Shown: positions 18,212 through 27,932, numbered from the stretch's first letter. The stretch is DNA of 64,000 nucleotides from Flavobacterium zhairuonense (GCF_004352915.1 NZ_SJSY01000075.1:62001-126000); one strand, 5' to 3'. The notes: generated by a model not told the origin, from the letters alone. Numbers and translations are program-made.

Positions 18212-19762
18212 TTAAGAAACTGTTTGTTTTGGTTTTAAATGATATGCAGTATAAAGCGATATCGATGCTAGGAAAATCCAGAATACATCAATGAAGAAAA
18301 TCTGAATTTTGTTTTCCATGAATGAAGTCCAAAACCAATTTCCAGAAACAATTCCGTTAGTAATTGGAATTAGGAATCCTAAAATACTTCCTGAAATCAG
18401 GCAGAATTTATTGGTAAAAGCATCATTCTTTTTGATGATAAAAAAGATTGTAAGCAATAACCATCCGCCAAAATAAATTGTAAATAAATTAGACTGACTT
18501 AAAGGATAAAATATTTTGCTTCCAATAAAGGCCAAAGCCGTAATTGGATACATGCTTAAACAGATTGCTAAATAAATTCGGACAACTGCAGAATTGAAAC
18601 GTCTTTTCTTTTCAGGGAGATTATTTTTTTGTCTGGCTACTAGCCAAATCATGACTCCAGAAATGATCACAAAACAAGTAATGATTCCTAAAATGAAACT
18701 TACTATTTTTAATGCATATCCGCCGTAATCGCCGTAATGAATTCGGTATAAAACATTCTTTACAACATCTAGATAACTAGTTTGTGTAACTGGGTTTTTC
18801 TTCGCAACTTCTTTTCCATCGGCAATTCGGTAAACCACTTTTCCGTTACCGGTAAATTTTTTGTGATTCAACATTTCACCTTCAACTAAAACATGCATGT
18901 TGGCGTCGCCATAATTTTGGATAAAAACACGCGTAATTTCAAAATCAGCCCAATTGCTTTTTGCTTTTGTAACAAGTTGATTAATATTGAAAGGATTGGC
19001 TAATTTTTTATTTTCAAATTTATAATCGGCATCTGTATATTCCAGTTCTTTATATAATTTGTCCTGATCACCGCCGTACAATGCCATTACAGCAGGTGCA
19101 ACGATTAAAAGTTTGATCATAAAAAAAGCTCCAGTAACAGCATAAATAAATTGAAAAGGAAGACCAATCATTCCTAAGGCTGTGTGCGCGTCTGTCCAAA
19201 GTGTTTTTAGTTTTTCTTTTGGACGGAACATATAAAAGTTTGATACAATTTTGTTCCAATGAAGCAAAACTCCTGTTATAATGGCGAACAAGAAAAACAA
19301 AGCCGTAAATCCTGAAAGATAATACCCAACAGGATATGGAATTTGAGCAAAGAAATGCAAACGATATAATAATTCTCCTAAAGAATAAGATTCTTCGTAA
19401 GTATAGGATTTGAAATTTTTATTGTCTAAATAAAAAAACGAACCTTCTTTTTGTTTGGCTGGAGCCAAAGTATCTTTGGTTCCTTCCATATAAATGGCAA
19501 CTCTGTCTTCTATTGAAGGTTTAGAGATCGTAATATTTCTTCCGTGTAAAATATATTTTTTGTCAAGATGCTGTAGTGCATTGTTGTAATCTAACTGAAT
19601 TTCTTTTGTTAAAGCTGTAGATTCACTTCTTTCCCAATTGATGATTTCATCTCTAAAAAAAGAAAAAGACCCAGCGAAGAAAATCACAAAAAGAGCAACA
19701 CTGATGACAATACCGCTGACAGTATGTGTATGAAAATAGATATTATAATGACGGTTGTTCAT
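18212..19762 (-). CDS. PepSY-associated membrane protein, 516 aa (iron-siderophore locus)
   Basis: This larger PepSY_TM-family inner-membrane protein has an N-terminal membrane segment (residues 14-34), periplasmic PepSY-like domains, and middle segments near 155-175 and 203-226. A C-terminal bundle of about four more helices runs from about 355 to the end. Histidines lie next to the membrane in HTHTVSG (residues 11-17), LHWNK and DAHTALG. It sits 3 bases downstream of the DUF3649-like gene, so the two are probably translated together. Relatives lie beside ferric-siderophore receptors. A role in siderophore reduction or iron release is inferred from context. Confidence 0.85.
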   Translation of the reverse strand: MNNRHYNIYFHTHTVSGIVISVALFVIFFAGSFSFFRDEIINWERSESTALTKEIQLDYNNALQHLDKKYILHGRNITISKPSIEDRVAIYMEGTKDTLAPAKQKEGSFFYLDNKNFKSYTYEESYSLGELLYRLHFFAQIPYPVGYYLSGFTALFFLFAIITGVLLHWNKIVSNFYMFRPKEKLKTLWTDAHTALGMIGLPFQFIYAVTGAFFMIKLLIVAPAVMALYGGDQDKLYKELEYTDADYKFENKKLANPFNINQLVTKAKSNWADFEITRVFIQNYGDANMHVLVEGEMLNHKKFTGNGKVVYRIADGKEVAKKNPVTQTSYLDVVKNVLYRIHYGDYGGYALKIVSFILGIITCFVIISGVMIWLVARQKNNLPEKKRRFNSAVVRIYLAICLSMYPITALAFIGSKIFYPLSQSNLFTIYFGGWLLLTIFFIIKKNDAFTNKFCLISGSILGFLIPITNGIVSGNWFWTSFMENKIQIFFIDVFWIFLASISLYTAYHLKPKQTVS

Positions 19763-19765
19763 AGG

Positions 19766-20068
19766 TTAGTGCGCCGTTTGATTATAGGTTTGACCCAAGT
19801 AGATAAAAAGACAAAATAGAAGACTTAAAAAAATGTAAATGAGCCAGATTTTCAAGCCACTTTTAGCCAAAAAAGCAATGACCATCAATGCGACCCAAAG
19901 AATAAATCCGCTGAAAGCCATTGTGATCAATACATTTGCACGATTGAACCAAGCAGCTAAAGCCAGATGAAAAGTGACAGATACAAAGTAACCTCCTAAA
20001 ATCGCTGCTGTAATTTTGAGAAAACGAGGCAAAAAAGCCGGAGTTAAATATTTTGGATTTGCAGGCAT
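19766..20068 (-). CDS. Small membrane protein, DUF3649-like
   Basis: The 100 residues have three hydrophobic segments (about 17-38, 44-64 and 70-92). The pattern LPRFLKITAAILGGYFVSVT resembles DUF3649 proteins, which accompany PepSY and DUF3325 genes behind siderophore receptors in other Gram-negative bacteria. It follows the DUF3325-like gene by 15 bases and precedes the PepSY gene by 3 bases. The molecular role is unknown. Family assignment rests on hydrophobic pattern and gene order. Confidence 0.7.
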   Translation of the reverse strand: MPANPKYLTPAFLPRFLKITAAILGGYFVSVTFHLALAAWFNRANVLITMAFSGFILWVALMVIAFLAKSGLKIWLIYIFLSLLFCLFIYLGQTYNQTAH

Positions 20069-20083
20069 AAAAATTAAGAAAGT

Positions 20084-20416
20084 TTAGTTGTAATAGAATT
20101 CCAAAATAGCAACAAAAACAAGCAATGCTAGAAGTGCTTTACTGTTTACTTTTTTTAATGGAGTCAGAATAATAATTAGACTTCCAACAGTCATCAGCTG
20201 AATAAAAAACATTAATGTTCCACAGCCTAAAGATTTTGTAAAAAGCCACATGAAATATGCCGCAGCCAATAGAAATACTCCAGTGATTTTAGTTTGTTTT
20301 GGATTTCGCTGCATCCATTTTTCAAACCCTAAATCATACGATAAAGTGGCTCTTTTTGAGGTGTAATAAAGCGTGTAAAAAGCTAAAAAAACGACAAGAC
20401 TGGCAATTGTTATCAT
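20084..20416 (-). CDS. Small membrane protein, DUF3325-like
   Basis: The 110 residues have about four hydrophobic segments and the motif FYTLYYTSKRATLSYDLG in the first third, as in DUF3325-type proteins. It is the first gene after the receptor terminator and is followed by the DUF3649-like and PepSY genes. The conserved neighbourhood suggests a part in siderophore-iron handling at the inner membrane. No catalytic residues are recognisable. Confidence 0.7.
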   Translation of the reverse strand: MITIASLVVFLAFYTLYYTSKRATLSYDLGFEKWMQRNPKQTKITGVFLLAAAYFMWLFTKSLGCGTLMFFIQLMTVGSLIIILTPLKKVNSKALLALLVFVAILEFYYN

Positions 20417-20429
20417 AATTTCGGGAATT

Positions 20430-20467
20430 TAAAAAACACCTTTCTGAACAAACAGAAAGGTGTTTTT
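20430..20467 (-). terminator. Terminator-like hairpin after the TonB receptor
   Basis: The arms AACACCTTTCTG and CAGAAAGGTGTT (about 20434-20445 and 20453-20464) flank a 7-base loop and a U-run follows on the minus strand. It lies between the receptor and its downstream partner genes. It may set the ratio of receptor to membrane proteins by partial read-through. Confidence 0.82.
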
Positions 20468-20480
20468 GTTTGATTTTTTA

Positions 20481-22931
20481 TTAGAACTTATAAGAGAAAC
20501 TTGCGGCGAAAGTTCTAGGATCTTTTGGATGAATTGTTGACCATCCGTCATAGATCTCTTTGTTTGCGATGTTGTTTAACTTAAGTGTAATAGCAAATTT
20601 TTCTGTACTGTAAAATAAAGAAGAGTTAAGTTCTGTATATTCTGGAATTGTAAATGTCCCTGAAACAGATCTGTTCATGATTTTGTTGTCTCCAACATAG
20701 TTTCCACCAAATCCTAAACCAAATCCTCTTAGTGTTCCGCTAGTAAATTTGTAGCTAGCCCATAAGTTTGCCAAGTTGTAAGCTCCAGCACTTTCTGGTC
20801 TGAATCCTACAAAGTCAGCATCTCCTTGTGTTAAAGTAGCATCATTGTAGCTATAGCCAAGAATAATGTTTAAACCTGTAATTGGGTTAGCGATAAATTC
20901 AGCTTCAAAACCTTTGTTGTGCTGTCCGCCGTCTTGGTAGTTCGTTACATCAGTTGCATTTGGTCTTACGCTGTACGCCATATTCGAAACTTTAATATCG
21001 TAGTAGCTTAAAGTAGCGTATAGTTTATCTTTAAAAATATTCAATTTTGTACCAAATTCGATTTGGTTGGCGTGTTCAGGATCAAAAGTAACAGGAGTTC
21101 TTACTGTTCCATTTACATTTTCGCTAGGAGCTACGTTTGAAAATCCGTTCATGTAGTTGGCGAAAATCGATACCTTGTCGATAATAGGTTGGTAAACTAA
21201 TCCGAATTTTGGAGAGAAAGATGTCTGGTTATAATCATCAGTATCTGTTGAAACGTCACCGCTGTTCATAAAACGATCCGCACGTAAACTTACCATTGCA
21301 GAAAAAGCAGGAGTGAAGTTAATTACATCTGAGAAATAAGCACTATAAACTTCTTGTTTTGTTTTGTTGTTGTTTCTTGGAGCATTTCCAACAATTGCAT
21401 CAGATCCAGCTTTTGTCAAATCTCCTGTATCACCGTTTGAAGGCCCAAAAATGGCATTAAATGCTGCTAAATTATCTCCGACATAAACATAGCCATTTCC
21501 AAAATAGCCTGTACCACGATCAAGACCAACTCTGTTATAGTAATCTAAACCAACTACAAGTCTGTTTCTCAAACTTCCGATTTTAAAATCACCAATAAAA
21601 TTTTGTTGGATATCAAAAGTTGTGTTTTTGTTGTCTTGGTAGTTGAAGTATCTTGCCAATACAATTCCGTCTCCAGGCTTCATTGGTGTATAAGCAGTTC
21701 CTTCATATAAATAAGCGTAATTTCCAGTTGACTTAGCGTTGCTTGTAGAGAATATAGTTTGTGAAGTCCATTGGCTAGAAAGCTTATAATTCATTTGCGC
21801 CTGAATGTTGTAAGAAGGCGTTTTGATTGTCAATTCGTCGCTTGTGTAAGAACGTTTGTTGTCGTATTTTAATTCAGCGATATTGTGAACTCTTAAAGGG
21901 TTTCCTCTGTCTAAAAACAACATTGTTGGGTTTGTTGTTTCATTAGTCATGAATTCTGTATTCACCAAGAATGATAACTTGTCGTTCACTTCATAAGACA
22001 AGGATGGAGCGATAAAAAATGACTCTCTAAAACCAGCGTCTTGAAAAGTATTTTGCTTGTTGTAAGCCGAATTAATTCTAAAATTAAGTGTTTTTTTGTC
22101 GTTAAGAGAGGTGTTAAGATCTACAGTTGCGCGATTCAATCCATAGCTTCCAACAGTGTAATTTACATCACCGCCAAATCCTTTGTAAGGTCTTTTTGTT
22201 GTTGTATTGATCAATCCACCATATGAAATTAAGCTGCTTCCGAATAAAGTTCCAGAAGGTCCTTTAATAATTTCAACTCTGTCAATGTTTGCAGGATCTA
22301 AACTTCCATTTGTCAAACCTGGAACACCATTTACAATAGTAGCTTGAACTGGAAATCCTCTTAGAGAGTAGTAACTTGCACCGTCACCTCCACGTCCTGT
22401 TGAAGCCCAAAGTTGCGTAACACCAGGAGCATTTTTTAAAGCATCATCAAATGTAGTAACTACTTGTTCTTTTAATACGCTTCCGGTAATTGTTGTATAA
22501 ACTTGAGGGTTTTCAAGATTTTTAAGTGGCAATCTTGAAACTTGTTGGTTGTCTTTGCGTACAAAACTATTTTTGCGACCATTTACAACTATTTCTGTTA
22601 ATTCTTCTGAATTTGAAGTAAGGTTTACATTTTCAGTTAACTCTTGTCCTTCAGTAACAGTAATCTTTTTTTCTGTTGTATTATAACCAACTGCTGAAAC
22701 TTTTAAAGTGTAGCTTCCTGGCTTAACATTTTTGATTTTGTAATTTCCTTGATCATCTGTAATTGTTCCAAACCTTGTGCCTTTTAAAGCTATTGAAATG
22801 CCTTCAGGAGATTCATTATTATTTAAAGATATTTTGCCCTTAATAGTTGCTTTTTCTTGCGCAGATAATGTTGTGCCTGTCAATAAGAAAAAACAAAAAG
22901 CTAAAACAGAAATTGTAAATTTTAATTTCAT
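20481..22931 (-). CDS. TonB-dependent siderophore receptor
   Basis: This outer-membrane receptor has 816 residues. It has a signal peptide (ending GTTLSAQ) and a carboxypeptidase-regulatory-like domain (residues 28-105, ATIKGKISLNNNESPEGISI). The plug domain follows (about 140-240, with DALKNAPGVTQLW and YYSLRGFPVQATIVNGVPG). The 22-strand barrel ends in the aromatic FSYKF. The plug and barrel resemble ferrichrome, coprogen or rhodotorulic-acid receptors (FhuA/FhuE/FoxA type). The exact ligand cannot be read from sequence. Its own promoter is flanked by candidate iron-regulator sites, and a terminator follows. Confidence 0.93.
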   Translation of the reverse strand: MKLKFTISVLAFCFFLLTGTTLSAQEKATIKGKISLNNNESPEGISIALKGTRFGTITDDQGNYKIKNVKPGSYTLKVSAVGYNTTEKKITVTEGQELTENVNLTSNSEELTEIVVNGRKNSFVRKDNQQVSRLPLKNLENPQVYTTITGSVLKEQVVTTFDDALKNAPGVTQLWASTGRGGDGASYYSLRGFPVQATIVNGVPGLTNGSLDPANIDRVEIIKGPSGTLFGSSLISYGGLINTTTKRPYKGFGGDVNYTVGSYGLNRATVDLNTSLNDKKTLNFRINSAYNKQNTFQDAGFRESFFIAPSLSYEVNDKLSFLVNTEFMTNETTNPTMLFLDRGNPLRVHNIAELKYDNKRSYTSDELTIKTPSYNIQAQMNYKLSSQWTSQTIFSTSNAKSTGNYAYLYEGTAYTPMKPGDGIVLARYFNYQDNKNTTFDIQQNFIGDFKIGSLRNRLVVGLDYYNRVGLDRGTGYFGNGYVYVGDNLAAFNAIFGPSNGDTGDLTKAGSDAIVGNAPRNNNKTKQEVYSAYFSDVINFTPAFSAMVSLRADRFMNSGDVSTDTDDYNQTSFSPKFGLVYQPIIDKVSIFANYMNGFSNVAPSENVNGTVRTPVTFDPEHANQIEFGTKLNIFKDKLYATLSYYDIKVSNMAYSVRPNATDVTNYQDGGQHNKGFEAEFIANPITGLNIILGYSYNDATLTQGDADFVGFRPESAGAYNLANLWASYKFTSGTLRGFGLGFGGNYVGDNKIMNRSVSGTFTIPEYTELNSSLFYSTEKFAITLKLNNIANKEIYDGWSTIHPKDPRTFAASFSYKF

Positions 22932-22935
22932 TTTT

Positions 22936-23011
22936 ATTTAGAATTAATTTTAATAGTGCAAATTTAAGTGTTGAACACCAACTATACAAGCTATTTTTAT
23001 TTATTCTAAAT
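22936..23011 (-). promoter_or_regulatory. Receptor promoter flanked by two candidate Fur-type sites
   Basis: On the minus strand TTG (22989-22987), a 20-base spacer and TAAATTTG (22966-22959) form a promoter 28 bases from the ATG. ATTTAGAAT (22936-22944) and ATTCTAAAT (23003-23011) are exact inverted copies on either side. Each lies in a 19-base window matching the palindrome ATTTAGAATnATTCTAAAT at 15 of 18 positions. Iron regulation is inferred. Confidence 0.55.
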
Positions 23012-23089
23012 AATTCTTTTTTAAAGGGTAAAATTTACATTTATGCAAAAAATTAACATCTTAAGCTAAAATTAAGACAATCTTAAGCA

Positions 23090-23125
23090 AAAAAAACCTG
23101 TTCAAGTTAATGAACAGGTTTTTCA
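23090..23125 (-). terminator. Terminator of the sucA-sucB operon
   Basis: The arms AAACCTGTTCA and TGAACAGGTTT (23095-23105, 23111-23121) enclose a 5-base loop. A U-run follows on the minus strand. Confidence 0.88.
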
Positions 23126-23148
23126 GTATTGTCGAAAATTATTTAAAA

Positions 23149-24393
23149 TTACAACTCTAAAGCACGTTTAGCGTCGCCATTCATCAATAATTCTAATGGA
23201 TTTTCTAAAGCTTCTTTAACAGCAACCAAGAAACCAACAGACTCACGTCCGTCGATGATTCTGTGATCGTAAGAAAGAGCAACATACATCATTGGGTGAA
23301 TTTCAACTTTTCCGTTTACAGCAATCGGACGCTCGATGATGTTGTGCATTCCTAAAATTCCTGATTGAGGAGGGTTGATGATTGGAGTAGATAACATACT
23401 TCCGAAAACACCACCGTTAGTGATTGTGAAAGTTCCTCCAGTCATATCGTCAACTGTAATTTGACCATCACGAGCTCTTAAAGCTAATCTTTTGATTTCA
23501 GCTTCAATTCCACGGAAAGTTAAGTTTTCAGCGTTACGAACAACAGGAACCATTAATCCTTTTGGTCCAGAAACAGCGATAGAGATGTCACAGAAATCGT
23601 AGTTGATTTTGTAATCACCATCCATCATAGAGTTAACATCTGGGTATAATTGTAATGCTCTTGTAACCGCTTTTGTAAAGAATGACATGAAACCTAAACC
23701 TAAACCACCATGTTTAGCTTTGAAAGCATCTTTGTATTCGTTACGGATATTGTTAATAGGAGTCATGTTTACTTCGTTGAAAGTAGTAAGCATAGCAGTT
23801 TCATTTTTAGCTGAAACTAATCTTTCTGCTACTTTACGACGTAACATAGATAATTTTACGCGCTCAGTTCCACGGCTTCCACCAGTTGGAGTTCCCATTG
23901 ACGGTACTGCGTTTACAGCATCATCTTTAGTGATTCTTCCGCCTTTACCAGTTCCTGTTACAGTTGCTGGAGCAATATTTTTTTCATCTAATATTTTTCT
24001 TGCTGCTGGAGATGGAGTTCCCGCTGCATAGCTTGTAGCTGCTGGAGCTGGAGCCGCTTTTGGAGCTTCTGCTTTTGGTGCCTCAGCCTTTGGAGCTTCT
24101 GCTTTTGGAGCTTCAGTTGCTGCTGGTGCAGCTGGAGCGCTTCCTGCTGGTTTTGCAGCATCTGTATCAATTAAACAAACTACAGCGCCTACAGCTACAG
24201 TATCTCCTTCTTCAGCTTTTAATGTAATTACACCGCTCATTTCAGCAGGCAATTCAAGAGTAGCTTTATCTGAATCAACTTCAGCAATAGCTTGATCTTT
24301 TTCTACATAATCTCCGTCTTTTACTAACCAAGTTGCAATTTCAACTTCTTTTATTGATTCCCCTGGTGATGGGACTTTCATTTCTAAAATCAT
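23149..24393 (-). CDS. odhB: Dihydrolipoyllysine-residue succinyltransferase (E2 of 2-oxoglutarate dehydrogenase)
   Basis: This E2 component transfers succinyl groups to CoA in the TCA cycle. It has 414 residues from the Met at 24393. A lipoyl domain (residues 1-80) carries the lipoylated Lys in EVDSDKATLELPAE. A flexible Ala/Pro/Lys linker with EAPKA repeats follows (about 100-130), then the E1/E3-binding domain (SPAARKILDEKNI) and the catalytic domain with the active-site SYDHRIIDGRESVGFL near the C-terminus. The longer frame from 24459 adds 22 residues without similarity to a lipoyl domain. It is separated from sucA by an unrelated gene. Confidence 0.96.
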   Translation of the reverse strand: MILEMKVPSPGESIKEVEIATWLVKDGDYVEKDQAIAEVDSDKATLELPAEMSGVITLKAEEGDTVAVGAVVCLIDTDAAKPAGSAPAAPAATEAPKAEAPKAEAPKAEAPKAAPAPAATSYAAGTPSPAARKILDEKNIAPATVTGTGKGGRITKDDAVNAVPSMGTPTGGSRGTERVKLSMLRRKVAERLVSAKNETAMLTTFNEVNMTPINNIRNEYKDAFKAKHGGLGLGFMSFFTKAVTRALQLYPDVNSMMDGDYKINYDFCDISIAVSGPKGLMVPVVRNAENLTFRGIEAEIKRLALRARDGQITVDDMTGGTFTITNGGVFGSMLSTPIINPPQSGILGMHNIIERPIAVNGKVEIHPMMYVALSYDHRIIDGRESVGFLVAVKEALENPLELLMNGDAKRALEL

Positions 24394-24464
24394 CTTGTTT
24401 TTGTTTAAGGTTTTTAAGGTTTCAATCCAGATAGCTATCGGGATTGAAACTTGAAACATTTTAT

Positions 24465-25037
24465 CTAATTGTTGTATGACATTTCAGGAAGTACTTTTGC
24501 AAATTCTTCTCCTTTTTCTTTTGATTTATTGTATTTCTCTGTAGATTTTTTAATAATGCTTTCATATTCTTCAAAGCCTTCTTTTAAATCTGCATCAGTT
24601 GCAATATATTCTTTTTTTTCTGAAATTGATTTTAAGATAGCAGCCTTCTTCTTCTCAAATTTCTTCGGTGTCTTATAACTATCCGGATTAGGATTGAAAG
24701 GAACTAATTTTACACCAGCCTTGATTGCGCCCATTTGCGCTTCAGAATCAACTATGTAAACTTTTCCGGCCTCAAGATCAGCTTCTATAAAATTTGTATT
24801 TTCTGATCTTGACCAAAATATATGTTTACCTGGTTCGCATTCATATACTAGGTATTTGCCATAATTGAATTTCCCTAAATATTTTTCTCCATCAAAGTAC
24901 TTAAAATTTATTAAAGCTCCCATTCCGGAAGATCTTACAAAATAAATGATTGATTTTCCTTCAGTTGGTTTTTTTAATTCCTGAGAATAACCTGCAAATG
25001 ATAATATTGCAAAAAGAAGAATAAATAGTTTCCTCAT
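24465..25037 (-). CDS. Secreted DUF2846-like protein inserted between sucA and sucB
   Basis: The 190 residues begin with a signal peptide (MRKLFILLFAILSFAGYSQ). A beta-rich domain resembling DUF2846 follows (SIIYFVRSSGMGALINFKYF and LVYECEPGKHIFW). The C-terminal 70 residues are charged and probably helical (KKFEKKKAAILKSISEKKEY). It starts 3 bases after the sucA stop and ends 71 bases before odhB, so it must share their transcript. It has no evident link to 2-oxoglutarate metabolism. Confidence 0.75.
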   Translation of the reverse strand: MRKLFILLFAILSFAGYSQELKKPTEGKSIIYFVRSSGMGALINFKYFDGEKYLGKFNYGKYLVYECEPGKHIFWSRSENTNFIEADLEAGKVYIVDSEAQMGAIKAGVKLVPFNPNPDSYKTPKKFEKKKAAILKSISEKKEYIATDADLKEGFEEYESIIKKSTEKYNKSKEKGEEFAKVLPEMSYNN

Positions 25038-25040
25038 ATA

Positions 25041-27815
25041 TTATCTAAATAAATTTTTATCGAATACCATTCTAATTGCATCTGCATGACGACGTTTTGC
25101 ACGTGTGTAACTTCCTGATGCTGGAGCAGAATATGCTTTTAATGAAGCTAATCTCCATTTTACAAGATCAAAATTCATTAACATAAAGCTGTAAGCTCCC
25201 ATGTTTTTAGGTTCTTCCTGAGCCCAAACATAATCATCAGCGTTTGGATATTTTGCAATGATTTCTTTAATCTGCTCAACTGGGAAAGGGAATAATTGCT
25301 CAATACGAACAACCGCAACGTCATTTCTTCCGTTGTTTTCTCTTTCAGCCACAATATCATAGTAGAATTTACCTGTACAGAAAACCAAAGTTTTTACTTT
25401 CTTTTTATCTACAGTATTATCGTCAATTGTTTCTTGGAAACTTCCTGTTGCTAATTCTTCAACTGTCGATACGCATCTTGGATCACGTAGTAAACTTTTT
25501 GGAGAGAAAACTACCAATGGTTTACGGAAATTCGTTTTCATTTGTCTTCTCAACAAGTGGAAGAAGTTTGCTGGCGTTGTACAGTCTGCAACATACATAT
25601 TATGTCTTGCACAAAGCTGTAAGTAACGTTCCATTCTTGCAGAAGAGTGTTCAGCACCTTGACCTTCATATCCGTGTGGCAATAACATCACAATACCATT
25701 TTGGTTGTTCCATTTGTCTTCTCCACAAGAAATATATTGGTCAATCATGATTTGAGCACCATTAGAGAAATCTCCAAATTGTGCTTCCCAGATTGTTAAG
25801 GCTTTAGGGTTTGCTAATGCATATCCGTAATCAAAACCTAGAACACCATATTCAGATAATAAAGAGTTGAATACTCCGAATTTTCCTTTTTTGTTTTCAA
25901 TTCCGTTTAATAGAATTACTTCTTCTTCAGAATCTTCAACTTTAACTACCGCATGACGGTGAGAGAAAGTTCCTCTTTCTACGTCTTGCCCAGAAATACG
26001 AACGTCAAATCCTTCTGTTAAAAGAGATCCGTAAGCAAGTGCTTCTGCAGTTCCCCAGTCAAGTGTATTGTTGTCGTATCCAACTTTTCTGTCTGTAACA
26101 ATTTTAGTTATCTTGTTGATGAACTTTTTGTCTTCTGGTAAAGTTGAGATCGTATTGATGATAGAATCTAATCTTTCTTTAGAGAAAGTAGTGTCAACTT
26201 TTTGAAGCATTTGTGTGTCAGTTACCTGAACAAATCCTTCCCATTCGTTTTTCATGAATGGCGTAATGATAGTCAAATCTTTTTTACGAGAAGCTTCTAA
26301 GTTTTCTTCTAATTTAGATTTGTATTGTTTTTCTAAACCGTTTACATAAGAAGCATCGATTACACCGTCAGAAAGTAATTTCTCAGCATAAATGTCTCTT
26401 GGGTTTTTATGTTTAGCGATGATTTTATATAAAACTGGTTGCGTGAAACGAGGTTCGTCACCTTCGTTATGACCGTATTTTCTATATCCTAATAAATCGA
26501 TAAATACGTCGCGTCCAAATTGCATTCTGTAATCTAATGCAAAAGATACAGCGTGTACAACAGCTTCAGCATCATCAGCATTTACGTGTAATACTGGAGA
26601 TAGAGTTACTTTAGCAACGTCTGTACAATATGTTGATGAACGAGCGTCTAAATAGTTAGTCGTAAATCCAACTTGGTTGTTGATTACAATATGGATTGTT
26701 CCTCCAGTTTTGTAACCGTCAAGTTGCGCCATCTGAATGATTTCGTATAAAATACCTTGACCTGCAATTGCAGCATCTCCGTGTACTGCGATAGGCAATA
26801 CTTTAGAGAAATCATCAGCATAATATTTATCTTGTTTTGCTCTTGTGATACCTTCAATTACAGCTCCAACGGTTTCTAAGTGAGAAGGGTTTGGTGCCAA
26901 ATTGATGTTGATGCTTTTTCCAGATCTAGTTTTTCTGTCAGCAGTAAGACCTAAGTGGTATTTTACGTCACCATCAAAATATTCTTGATCGTAATCTTTT
27001 CCGTCAAACTCACCAAAGATATCTTGAGTTGATTTTCCGAAAATGTTTGCCAAAACGTTCAAACGACCACGGTGTGCCATTCCCATTACAAATTGTTCAA
27101 CACCTTTTTCAGCAGCTTGCTCGATCAAAGCATCTAAAGCTGGGATGATAGATTCTCCACCTTCTAATGAGAAACGTTTTTGTCCAACATATTTAGTATG
27201 AAGGAAGTTCTCAAAAGATACAGCTTCGTTTAATTTATTTAAGATTGTTTTCTTTTCTTCAGTAGAGAAAGTTGGTTGATTAACATTTACAGCTAACTTG
27301 TCTTGAATCCATTTTACAACGCCAGGATTTCTGATATACATGTATTCAATACCAATATGCTGGCAGTAAATAGCTTTTAAACGGTTTACGATATCTTGTA
27401 AAGAAGAAGGTACCATTCCGATTGTCTGAGCAGCATCAAAAACTGTTGAAAGGTCAGCTGAAGATAAACCGAAGTTCTCGATATCTAAAGTTGGCGAAGA
27501 TTGTCTGCGGTCACGAACAGGATTTGTCTTCGTGAATAAATGCCCGCGCGTACGGTATCCGTCAATTAATTTTAAAACGTTGAATTCTTTCTTTAGTTTT
27601 TCTGAAACCTGACTGTAATCTGTGTTGTCGCTTGTCACATACTCAACAATTGTTTGCACAGGATTTTCGTCATTATAAGTCGTCATTCCAAAGTCAAAAC
27701 CTTGAAAAAAACTTCTCCAGCTAGGCTCAACGCTGTCTGGGTTAACTAAATATTGATCGTATAATTGTGCAAAAAACTCGGTATGCGCTGCGTTTAAAAA
27801 TGAAAACCTATCCAT
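25041..27815 (-). CDS. sucA: 2-oxoglutarate dehydrogenase E1 component
   Basis: This thiamine-diphosphate-dependent E1 decarboxylates 2-oxoglutarate and passes the succinyl group to E2 lipoate. It has 924 residues, the usual length. The N-terminal segment (FLNAAHTEFFAQLYDQYLVN) docks the complex. The ThDP-binding region shows MAHRGRLNVLANIFGKS and HGDAAIAGQGILYE. The C-terminal transketolase-like part includes HGYEGQGAEHSSARMERYLQ. A -7-like TACTTTTG (27860-27853) lies 38 bases upstream of the ATG. It heads an operon with a DUF2846-like gene and odhB. Confidence 0.97.
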   Translation of the reverse strand: MDRFSFLNAAHTEFFAQLYDQYLVNPDSVEPSWRSFFQGFDFGMTTYNDENPVQTIVEYVTSDNTDYSQVSEKLKKEFNVLKLIDGYRTRGHLFTKTNPVRDRRQSSPTLDIENFGLSSADLSTVFDAAQTIGMVPSSLQDIVNRLKAIYCQHIGIEYMYIRNPGVVKWIQDKLAVNVNQPTFSTEEKKTILNKLNEAVSFENFLHTKYVGQKRFSLEGGESIIPALDALIEQAAEKGVEQFVMGMAHRGRLNVLANIFGKSTQDIFGEFDGKDYDQEYFDGDVKYHLGLTADRKTRSGKSININLAPNPSHLETVGAVIEGITRAKQDKYYADDFSKVLPIAVHGDAAIAGQGILYEIIQMAQLDGYKTGGTIHIVINNQVGFTTNYLDARSSTYCTDVAKVTLSPVLHVNADDAEAVVHAVSFALDYRMQFGRDVFIDLLGYRKYGHNEGDEPRFTQPVLYKIIAKHKNPRDIYAEKLLSDGVIDASYVNGLEKQYKSKLEENLEASRKKDLTIITPFMKNEWEGFVQVTDTQMLQKVDTTFSKERLDSIINTISTLPEDKKFINKITKIVTDRKVGYDNNTLDWGTAEALAYGSLLTEGFDVRISGQDVERGTFSHRHAVVKVEDSEEEVILLNGIENKKGKFGVFNSLLSEYGVLGFDYGYALANPKALTIWEAQFGDFSNGAQIMIDQYISCGEDKWNNQNGIVMLLPHGYEGQGAEHSSARMERYLQLCARHNMYVADCTTPANFFHLLRRQMKTNFRKPLVVFSPKSLLRDPRCVSTVEELATGSFQETIDDNTVDKKKVKTLVFCTGKFYYDIVAERENNGRNDVAVVRIEQLFPFPVEQIKEIIAKYPNADDYVWAQEEPKNMGAYSFMLMNFDLVKWRLASLKAYSAPASGSYTRAKRRHADAIRMVFDKNLFR

Positions 27816-27932
27816 AATATGAGTGAATATACTTTTTTGTTATATAGAAACGCAAAAGTACAACAATCACATTTATTTAAATCTTTTTTTTACGTACTTT
27901 TACGTAAAAATTTGTTAAAATAAACGTTAACT

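Noticed and set aside
24040..24120. Tandem DNA repeat in odhB as a mobile or unstable element
   Set aside because: It encodes the Ala/Pro/Lys linker between lipoyl and E1/E3-binding domains, which is normally repetitive.
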